Origin: Chloroflexi bacterium bin20
GTDB lineage: Bacteria > Chloroflexota > Anaerolineae > Aggregatilineales > Phototrophicaceae
Assembly: GCA_002238485.1 (NCBI GenBank)
Contig: MPMG01000011.1
Span: forward strand, 1 to 64,000
Reading direction: 5' to 3'
Length of the DNA: 64,000 nucleotides
Positions 1 to 6,888 of this stretch are shown here, piece after piece; within the stretch, counting starts at the first letter, position 1; each line of letters starts with the position of its first letter. The notes beneath the pieces are model-generated. The model did not search any database and was not told where the DNA came from. It saw only the letters and a program-made list of their open reading frames with translations. The position numbers and the translations under genes are program-made.

Positions 1-86
1 CCCCCCCCGTAATATCGCGTAACAATTCCGCTTCGTTTCATTTACACTTCACATTCACATTTAAGCTGCTGCTCGCCGCGCTGGTA

Positions 87-1994
87 TTGCTGTTGCTGCC
101 GGCGGGTCAAGTCTTCGCCGCTACCATCAATGTCGACGCGACTTGCAGCCTGGCCAACGCCATCAACGAAGCCAATGGCGAGACCACCGGCGTCGGCAGC
201 TGCGAAGCAGGAACGGACGGCAACGGCGCGACTGGGGCCGACACCATTGAACTCAGCGGCAACATCACTCTGGCAGCCAGGCCCCCTTATATTGCTTCGC
301 ACATCACCATCAACGGCAACGGCTACGCCATTGACGGCGCGAGCGCGCATCACATTTTCTATGGCAGACAAACATCAGCCGTATCAATCAGCCTGACGCT
401 TAACAACCTGACCATAAGAAACGGGTTTATCACCCCAACCACAGACAGTGTACTATTGAGTGGTGGCGCAATTGGCATTACTTCCGGGAGCGGGCTGGCA
501 ACGTTGACAATCGACAATTCAACATTCCACGGCAACTTAGGCATCAATTCAGTTGTCAGGCAATCTACCTTAGGCGGCGCCATTTCTTGCAGCTACGTCA
601 ACCTGACAATCACGGACAGTGTGTTTTATGACAATGAAGCTACCAACGGCGGCGCGGTATCCTGCGCCGGCAATGTGACCATCAAGCGCAGTTCCTTCTA
701 CAACAACACAGCCCTCAACAATAGCGGAGCGCTCGATATTGCCTCCATGGGCTTTGGTTTTGCCGCCACTGTCCTCATCGAAAACAGCAGTTTCTACGGG
801 AATACCACGACCGCCACCGCTTCCAATGTAAGCGGCGGCACTATCGCCTTGAATTTGAAAGACGCGAGTAGCCCCGGGAGCGCCACCCTGAGACACGTGA
901 CCGTGACCCGCAACAGCTCCGCGAGACCAGCCAAGGGCTTGTACAACGATAGCCTCGCCAGCAGCCCGCTGCACATCCAAAACAGCATTCTCTATGGCAA
1001 TGGCGGCAATGACTGCCAAATAAACGCAGGAGCAGGCGCGCCCGCTACCAACAGCGGCAACATCATCGGCTCGGGCAATTGCGGCACGCCCTTCTCGACT
1101 GCTGATCCGCTTCTGGCTTCCAGCGCGACCGGCAGCCCGCCCTATTTCACCTTCCGCGAGGACAGCCCAGCCAGAAATGCAGCCACTTGCATCAGCGGCG
1201 TCACGACCGATCAGCGCGGCACGTCCCGTCCGCAAGGCAGCCTTTGCGACATCGGCGCTTATGAGGGTCCCGGTCATGCAGCGCCACCACCCCCGCCGAC
1301 ACAGGTGAACAACCCCCCGCCACCGCCACCGCCTCGCCCGCGACAAGAACAGCGCGGCAGCACATCCAGCGCAGGCGACAGCGGCGCAATCTACATCCCG
1401 CCAAACGCCACGCCCAGCGCCACAGCAACGCCCGGCATCTCGACCTGCTTGACCCTGCCCGGCATCGTCACCTACAACCTCACCGAATCGACGCAGTGCC
1501 AACGCCTCAACGCCGAGGGCATCGGCAATGCCGAGATCGCAGCGGCAGGTTTCGTCGACGCTATCAATGTCTGGAGCTGGATCCTGCCCGGCACGAAAAT
1601 CTGCTTTGAAGCGGAAGGCAGCGCCTTCAAGTTCATCGACACCACAGCGCTCCCTCGCGTCGTCTATGATGTATCAGCCACCAACGAGAACGGCTTGACC
1701 TGCGCCACCATCGACCGGGCTGGCAATTTGATCCTGCTGCCCGGCAACCGTCCGCCCGCTGCGCCCACGCCCAAGCCCGCGCTCGAAGCGCTAAGCCTGC
1801 AAAACTGCATGGCGCGGACGACCAACATACTCAATTTTCGCGCCAGTCCCGGTGGCGATGTCATCCGAGCCGTTCCCTACAACGCGACATTGACGGCGGT
1901 CGCGCGCACGGCAGATTGGTTCAAGGTCGATTTTCACGGCGTTAAGGGCTGGATAAGCGCCGCCTTCGTCGAGCAAATCGGGGATTGCGGCTGA
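87..1994 (+). CDS. Secreted choice-of-anchor/parallel beta-helix repeat protein with Pro-rich linker and C-terminal SH3b domain
   Basis: ORF track; signal-peptide-like LLLLPAGQVFA, beta-helix N/G/S repeats, PPPPP linker, C-terminal LNFRASPGGDVIRAVPYNATLTAVARTADWFKVDFHGVKGWISAAFV (SH3b). The frame stays open upstream to base 1 with no ATG, so the true start is uncertain. Confidence 0.8.
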   Translation: MLLLPAGQVFAATINVDATCSLANAINEANGETTGVGSCEAGTDGNGATGADTIELSGNITLAARPPYIASHITINGNGYAIDGASAHHIFYGRQTSAVSISLTLNNLTIRNGFITPTTDSVLLSGGAIGITSGSGLATLTIDNSTFHGNLGINSVVRQSTLGGAISCSYVNLTITDSVFYDNEATNGGAVSCAGNVTIKRSSFYNNTALNNSGALDIASMGFGFAATVLIENSSFYGNTTTATASNVSGGTIALNLKDASSPGSATLRHVTVTRNSSARPAKGLYNDSLASSPLHIQNSILYGNGGNDCQINAGAGAPATNSGNIIGSGNCGTPFSTADPLLASSATGSPPYFTFREDSPARNAATCISGVTTDQRGTSRPQGSLCDIGAYEGPGHAAPPPPPTQVNNPPPPPPPRPRQEQRGSTSSAGDSGAIYIPPNATPSATATPGISTCLTLPGIVTYNLTESTQCQRLNAEGIGNAEIAAAGFVDAINVWSWILPGTKICFEAEGSAFKFIDTTALPRVVYDVSATNENGLTCATIDRAGNLILLPGNRPPAAPTPKPALEALSLQNCMARTTNILNFRASPGGDVIRAVPYNATLTAVARTADWFKVDFHGVKGWISAAFVEQIGDCG

Positions 1995-2182
1995 GACGGA
2001 CGCGCGCGAGCATCGTCCCTGCAACGTCCTCTGTGCCTCCGCGCCTCTGTGGCAATTTTTTGCATGACTTGCTTGCGCTTGCTACGAAGTCATTTTGGCT
2101 GCGATTTCGCGGAACGACAGGGCAGGCTTGAGCGGCGCGCCCACATCGTCTATACTCCGCCGAGTCATGCATTCCCCTGTTC

Positions 2183-2575
2183 ATGCGAGGCACGATGCAA
2201 AGCCCAGACCGCAGCCCCGCCCTGCAAGAAACGTTGCGCCGACTGACTTCGGTGGCAGAAGGCATCGCTGCCTGCGCCGTCTTCGCTGCCGAGGGTTTTG
2301 CCATCGCCGCGCATCCCAACGCGGGCGACGATGCTGCGCAGCTCGCCGCGATTGGCGCGAACCTGGCTTTCACCGCCGACGGCGCGATGAAACGGCTGGC
2401 GCAGGGCGGGCTGGCGCGCCTGCTGCTGGATGCGGAGCATGGCGCCTTGCTCTGCTGCAAAAGTGGCGAAGCCTGGCTGGCTGTGCTAATCGAAAAAGAC
2501 GCCAGCCTGGCGCATGCGCTCTACGCCGCCCAGAAAGCCAGCGACGACATCGAGTCTATCTTGGCGGGCGGATGA
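2183..2575 (+). CDS. Roadblock/LC7-like domain protein (putative)
   Basis: 130 aa; pattern LTSVAEGIAACAVFAAEGFAIAAH...LLCCKSGEAWLAVLIEKDASLAHALYAAQKASDDIESIL resembles Roadblock/LC7 proteins. Confidence 0.55.
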   Translation: MRGTMQSPDRSPALQETLRRLTSVAEGIAACAVFAAEGFAIAAHPNAGDDAAQLAAIGANLAFTADGAMKRLAQGGLARLLLDAEHGALLCCKSGEAWLAVLIEKDASLAHALYAAQKASDDIESILAGG

Positions 2576-2583
2576 ACGCGGCT

Positions 2584-3147
2584 TCAAGCCTCTGCGTCTG
2601 CGAAAGCGCTGTGAAAACGAACATGACCGCGCGCCGACCCCACCGTCTCATCATCCAGCGCCGCCACCATGAAGTGCTCGTGCGCGCCGCCTGGCTGCAC
2701 ATAATCGCTGCCGAAGCCCAGTGGCAGCGCCGGCACAAATCCAAAGCGCGGATAATAAGTGCGATGCCCGACCAGGAAGAGCAAGCCATGGCCCGCCGCG
2801 CGCATGGCAGCCATGCCCGCCCACACCAAAGCCGAGCCGATGCCCTGCCTTTGCCGCGCCGGCGACACCGCGATCGGCCCCAGCGCCGGGAAGTGATTCA
2901 CCTGCGCGCCATCGTCAACGTTGACCAGGCTGTAGGCGGCTTGCCCAACCAGCTCATCGTCCAGCAGAGCCACATGCGAAAGCAGCAGCGCGCCCTCATC
3001 GCGCAGGCGGTCGAGCAGGTCCGCTTCCCCCGCGCGACCAAATGCCGCCTCGACCAGCGCATGCAGCTGTGGGATATCGCCCGGCTCTTCCAGGCGGATG
3101 CGCAGATTGGGCTTGGTCGCCGCGAGCCGGGAATCATCTAATGCCAT
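2584..3147 (-). CDS. GNAT family N-acetyltransferase
   Basis: LRIRLEEPGDIPQLHALVEAAFG...LGPIAVSPARQRQGIGSALVWAGMAAMRAAGHGLLFLVGHRTYYPRFGF; start trimmed to internal ATG at 3147. Confidence 0.85.
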   Translation of the reverse strand: MALDDSRLAATKPNLRIRLEEPGDIPQLHALVEAAFGRAGEADLLDRLRDEGALLLSHVALLDDELVGQAAYSLVNVDDGAQVNHFPALGPIAVSPARQRQGIGSALVWAGMAAMRAAGHGLLFLVGHRTYYPRFGFVPALPLGFGSDYVQPGGAHEHFMVAALDDETVGSARGHVRFHSAFADAEA

Positions 3148-3460
3148 GACAAGCTCCGAAGTCTTCCTGTATCTCACCACGCGCGGACATCGCAGCGGCA
3201 AGCCGCATGAAATCGAAATCTGGTTCGTGCAACTGGGCAGCGCCTATTATATCGTATCCGAGAAGCGCGAGGCAGCCCACTGGGTGCAAAACCTGCGCGC
3301 CCAGCCAGCGGTCTACTTCCACCTGAGCAACGAGTCCAGCCGCGCCGCGCAGGCCAGCATCGCCGACGATCCCGCGCTGATCGCCAACGTCAAAGCCAAA
3401 ATGGACGCCAAGTACGGCTGGAGCAATGGGCTGGTGGTGGAGATCGCGCCTGATCTTTAG
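3146..3460 (+). CDS. Deazaflavin-dependent nitroreductase-family protein
   Basis: MTSSEVFLYLTTRGHRSGKPHEIEIWFVQLGSAYYIVSEKREAAHWVQNLRAQPAVYF; start trimmed to ATG at 3146. Confidence 0.75.
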   Translation: MTSSEVFLYLTTRGHRSGKPHEIEIWFVQLGSAYYIVSEKREAAHWVQNLRAQPAVYFHLSNESSRAAQASIADDPALIANVKAKMDAKYGWSNGLVVEIAPDL

Positions 3461-3575
3461 TCCACAGAGCTGGCGACGCCCCTGCATGACGCATCATCGG
3501 AATTGGGAGTGTCGAACTCCGTGTACATGGGGATCTATCTCCCCCAGGCCTGTAACGTAATCCGCGCGCGCTCGT

Positions 3576-3611
3576 GCCTCCCCCCGACTTTTCGGGGGGA
3601 CTGAGGGGGGT
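3576..3611 (+). repeat. C6/G6 hairpin repeat, solo copy
   Basis: gcctccccccgacttttcggggggactgaggggggt. Confidence 0.9.
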
Positions 3612-3726
3612 AAAATAGGGCGACTCACTGGCTCGCCCCTGCGTGACGTCGGAATTTGTCTTTTCGCGTATTCGCGCAATCTGCGCTACCATCATGTTGA
3701 GCGCAGGCGCATAACGAGGCATTCCG

Positions 3727-5109
3727 ATGCAGCAGCGAATGGTCGAATTCATCCGTGCCTTGCGCGCCGTGGGGCTGCGCATCTCGCTCGCCGAGAGCCA
3801 GGATGCCATGTTTGGCGTGGACGCGGCTGGCGTGAGCGATGGGGGCGCATTCAAAAGCACGCTCAAAGCTGCGCTCGTCAAAGACCGGCGTCACCAGCCC
3901 GTCTTCGATTATTTCTTCCCGCTCTTCTTCACGAACAACCGTCCGCCGCTGGAAAACATCCTCGAGCAGCTGGGCGCGGACGAAGAACAGCTGCTGCAAG
4001 AAGCCATGCAGAACATGCAGAGCGAGCTGGATGCCTTGCGCGACCTGTTGCAGCGCTTGCTGGAAGGGCGCGAATTCAGCGAAGAAGACTTGCAGCAAAT
4101 GGCGGAGCGGGCGGGCTTGCCACAGGGCGACGATATGTATATGCGCCCCTGGTTCGAGCGGCGCATGGAGCGCGCGGCGGGCTTGTCACAGCTGGAGCGC
4201 ATGTTGGACGAGCTGCTGGACGAGCTGGCGGCGCTGGGCATGGACGAAGAAGCGCTGAACGAGTTGGAGCAAAAGCTGCGCGAGAATATGCGCGGGCTGC
4301 GCGAGCAGATTTCGCAGCATGTCGGCGCATCGCTGGCCGAGCAGATGGCCAAGCAGCCCCCGCGCGAAAAACCCGACTTGCTGGATACCCCCCTGCAACG
4401 GCTGAGCGGCGGCGATATGGACGATGTGCGCGACGAAGTGCGGCGGCTGGCGGCACGCTTGCGGACACGGGCGGCGCTGCGGCAAAAACGGGCAAAAAGC
4501 GGTACATTCGACCCGCGCAAAACCATCCGCAAAAATATGCGTTATGGCGGCGTGCCCATGGAAGCGCAATTCCGCGTCCGCCACAAAAAACCCAGCCTCA
4601 TCCTCATCTGCGACCTCAGCACCTCCATGCGCTATGCCGTGGAGTTTCTGCTGACGCTGGTCTATGAGCTCAGCGACCAGGTGCGGCGCACGCACAGCTT
4701 CATCTTCATTCACGACCTGGTCGATGTCAGCACCGACCTGGCGCAGTTGCCCCCGCGCGAGGCTGTGGCGCAGATCATGGCGCAGAACCCGCCCGGCTAT
4801 TACAGCACCGACCTGGGCAACAGCCTGCGCACTTTCCAGCAAGAGCATCTGCATCTGGTCGACAGCCGCAGCAGCATCATCGTCTTTGGCGACGGGCGCA
4901 ACAATTACAACGATCCGCGCCTGGATATCGCCCAGGAACTGCAGCGCAAAGCCCGCCGCCTACTCTGGTTCTGCCCCGAGCCACGCCAGCTCTGGGGCAG
5001 CGGCGACAGCGATATGTGGGAATACAATAGGCTTGCCGACCGCGTCTTCCTGGTGCGCAGCCTGCGGCAACTGGCAGAAGCCGTCGATCGCCTGCTGGCG
5101 GATGCCTGA
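3727..5109 (+). CDS. VWA domain-containing CoxE-like protein
   Basis: MQQRMVEFIRALRAVGLRISLAESQDAM...LILICDLSTSMRYAVEFLLTLVYELSDQVRRTHSFIFIHDLVDVS; DxSxS MIDAS-like motif. Confidence 0.85.
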   Translation: MQQRMVEFIRALRAVGLRISLAESQDAMFGVDAAGVSDGGAFKSTLKAALVKDRRHQPVFDYFFPLFFTNNRPPLENILEQLGADEEQLLQEAMQNMQSELDALRDLLQRLLEGREFSEEDLQQMAERAGLPQGDDMYMRPWFERRMERAAGLSQLERMLDELLDELAALGMDEEALNELEQKLRENMRGLREQISQHVGASLAEQMAKQPPREKPDLLDTPLQRLSGGDMDDVRDEVRRLAARLRTRAALRQKRAKSGTFDPRKTIRKNMRYGGVPMEAQFRVRHKKPSLILICDLSTSMRYAVEFLLTLVYELSDQVRRTHSFIFIHDLVDVSTDLAQLPPREAVAQIMAQNPPGYYSTDLGNSLRTFQQEHLHLVDSRSSIIVFGDGRNNYNDPRLDIAQELQRKARRLLWFCPEPRQLWGSGDSDMWEYNRLADRVFLVRSLRQLAEAVDRLLADA

Positions 5110-5173
5110 CCCCCTCGGTCCCCCCGAAAAGTCGGCGGATGCCTGACCCCCCTCAGTCCCCCCGAAAAGTCGG
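5099..5173. repeat. Tandem ~37-bp duplication of the coxE-like gene 3' end plus hairpin arm
   Basis: cggatgcctgaccccctcggtccccccgaaaagtcgg (5099-5135) repeated as cggatgcctgacccccctcagtccccccgaaaagtcgg (5136-5173). Confidence 0.9.
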
Positions 5174-5452
5174 GGGGAAGCTAGAATCTCACTCGTCTCT
5201 CCGATTCTTCGGAAGGGCTGGGGAAGCTGACGGCTAGGTACTTTCGAGTGGCAAGCGCTCCGCAATCTTGTTCAATACCGCGTCTTGTTCATAGATTACT
5301 TGCTCATTGCGAAAGCGCAGCACAGACAGTCCCAGGTCTTCCAGAAATCGCGTACGCTGTTCATGGAATACCTCGCTGGCTGCAACGGGTTTCTTATGCT
5401 AATCACATCAGAGTTTGCCTCCCCCCGATTCTTCGGGGGGACCGAGGGGGGT
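5146..5452. mobile_element. Putative internally deleted DUF559 unit (copy 1), bounded by inverted C6/G6 hairpins
   Basis: Reverse-orientation hairpin 5146-5183, forward hairpin 5417-5452; between them a minus-strand C-terminal DUF559 remnant HEQRTRFLEDLGLSVLRFRNEQVIYEQDAVLNKIAERLPLEST*. Confidence 0.65.
5238..5370 (-). pseudogene. C-terminal remnant of DUF559 endonuclease-domain gene
   Basis: Translation of the complement matches the C-terminus of the full-length copy at 6156-6584; N-terminal half and start codon missing. Confidence 0.75.
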
Positions 5453-5741
5453 GTCTTTTCGGGGGGAAGCCAGAATCTCGCTCGCATCGCCGATTCTTCG
5501 GAAGGGCTGGGGAAGCTGACGGCTAGGTACTTTCGAGTGGCAAGCGCTCCGCAATCTTGTTCAGTACCGCGTCTTGTTCATAGATTACTTGCTCATTGCG
5601 AAAGCGCAGCACAGACAATCCCAGGTCTTCCAGAAACCGCGTTCGCTGTTCATGGAATACCTCGCTGGCTGCAACAGGTTTCTTATGCTAATCACATCAG
5701 TGTTAGCCTCCCCCCGATTCTTCGGGGGGACCGAGGGGGGT
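5453..5741. mobile_element. Putative internally deleted DUF559 unit (copy 2), tandem at 289-bp period
   Basis: Near-identical to copy 1 (gagtggcaagcgctccgc at 5246 and 5535); left hairpin partial (gtcttttcggggggaagcc), right hairpin 5703-5741. Confidence 0.65.
5527..5660 (-). pseudogene. C-terminal remnant of DUF559 endonuclease-domain gene (second copy)
   Basis: Same sequence as 5238-5370 with a few substitutions. Confidence 0.75.
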
Positions 5742-5857
5742 CTAGCCTCCCCCGATTCTTCGGGGGGACCGAGGGGGGTCTAGCCTCCCCCCGATTCTTC
5801 GGGGGGACCGAGGGGGGTCTAGCCTCCCCCCGATTCTTCGGGGGGACCGAGGGGGGT
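5703..5857 (+). repeat. Tandem array of four C6/G6 hairpin repeats (period ~38-39 bp)
   Basis: tagcctccccccgattcttcggggggaccgaggggggtc repeated four times; the second copy lacks one C. Confidence 0.95.
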
Positions 5858-5930
5858 TTGATTGGTATTATCTGTCAAGTTACAATTTGTCAACGAATGC
5901 TTGGATTGCAAGGGAGTAGGGGACGAGCCA

Positions 5931-6173
5931 ATGGACACCATCACTGTGAGTCTAGTGCAAGATGAAGATTTCTTCGTGTCGCACTGCCTGGAATACGATA
6001 TCGCCAGCCAGGGCAAAAGCCGCCAGGAGGCGCTGGATAATATCAAAGAGGCGGTTTCGCTCTTCCTGGAAGTCGCTTCGCCAGACGAAATCGAGCGCAG
6101 ACTCGCGCGGCGGCCCTATTACCCCCCTCGGTCCCCCCGAAAAGTCGGGGGGAGGCTAATGCCCAGGGCGTAG
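5931..6173 (+). CDS. HicB-family antitoxin-like protein, C-terminus replaced by hairpin-repeat sequence
   Basis: MDTITVSLVQDEDFFVSHCLEYDIASQGKSRQEALDNIKEAVSLFLEVASPDEIERRLARRPYY then repeat-derived PPRSPRKVGGRLMPRA*. Confidence 0.7.
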   Translation: MDTITVSLVQDEDFFVSHCLEYDIASQGKSRQEALDNIKEAVSLFLEVASPDEIERRLARRPYYPPRSPRKVGGRLMPRA

Positions 6174-6693
6174 TGGCAAGCGCTCCGCAATCTTGTTCAA
6201 TACCGCGTCTGATTCATAGATTACTTGCTCATTGCGAAAGCGCAGCACCGACAATCCCAGGTCTTCCAGAAATCGCGTACGCTGTTCGTCGTATGCTGCT
6301 GCTTCTGGTGAGTGGTGGCTGGAGCCATCGACCTCTACAACAAGCTGTGCCTGCCGACAATAGAAATCCACGATAAAGCGATCGATTGTCTGCTGGCGTC
6401 GAAATCGAAAGCCGCGCAATTGTTTGCCGCGCAATCGCTGCCAAAGTATAGCTTCCGCGCGCGTCGGCTGTTTCCGCATAGCCAAGGCTTTTTGCTTGGC
6501 GTCGCTGTATGCTGCGCTATCCGTATGCGTCGCCGCCCATTTCTTTCGGTTAGCCACGAGTCCTCGTCTGCAATCCATTCGCATTCGGCTCGCTCCTATC
6601 ATGATGGAATACCTCGCTGGCTGCAACAGGTTTCTTATGCGGACCGCATCAGAGTTTGCCTCCCCCCGATTCTTCGGGGGGACCGAGGGGGGT
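6121..6693. mobile_element. Putative complete DUF559-encoding unit bounded by inverted C6/G6 hairpins
   Basis: Left end acccccctcggtccccccgaaaagtcggggggaggcta (6121-6158) is the reverse complement of the hairpin consensus; right end gcctccccccgattcttcggggggaccgaggggggt (6658-6693); one minus-strand DUF559 ORF inside. Confidence 0.6.
6156..6584 (-). CDS. DUF559 domain-containing endonuclease-like protein
   Basis: TRAEAILWQRLRGKQLRGFRFRRQQTIDRFIVDFYCRQAQLVVEVDGSSHHSPEAAAYDEQRTRFLEDLGLSVLRFRNEQVI; upstream AGGAG 8 nt before ATG at 6584; stop TAG lies in the hairpin. Confidence 0.85.
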   Translation of the reverse strand: MRMDCRRGLVANRKKWAATHTDSAAYSDAKQKALAMRKQPTRAEAILWQRLRGKQLRGFRFRRQQTIDRFIVDFYCRQAQLVVEVDGSSHHSPEAAAYDEQRTRFLEDLGLSVLRFRNEQVIYESDAVLNKIAERLPLRPGH

Positions 6694-6798
6694 CTAGCCT
6701 CCCCCCGATTCTTCGGGGGGACTGAGGGGGGTCTAGCCTCCCCCCGATTCTTCGGGGGGACCGAGGGGGGTGACTTTCCGGTGGACCGAGGGGGGTGA
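6658..6798 (+). repeat. Tandem array of three C6/G6 hairpin repeats plus a degenerate copy
   Basis: gcctccccccgattcttcggggggaccgaggggggt x3, then gactttccggtggaccgaggggggt. Confidence 0.95.
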
Positions 6799-6888
6799 CG
6801 ATTCGGGCGAGACCGCGAGGGCTTGCGCGCCGCGGGCAAACGCGCTAGCATGACGAAAACGCGGCAGGCATTTGGAAAGGACAGCGCA

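Noticed and set aside
5703-5857. Regular 38-39 bp repeats that could be read as a CRISPR array
   Set aside because: Units are directly adjacent with no spacers, the repeat is a pure GC hairpin, and no cas gene is present.
5285-5965. 226-aa ORF with repeated SPRFFGGTEGG peptides, a possible repeat protein
   Set aside because: It is the plus-strand translation of the hairpin array and of antisense DUF559 remnants; no conserved start or domain.
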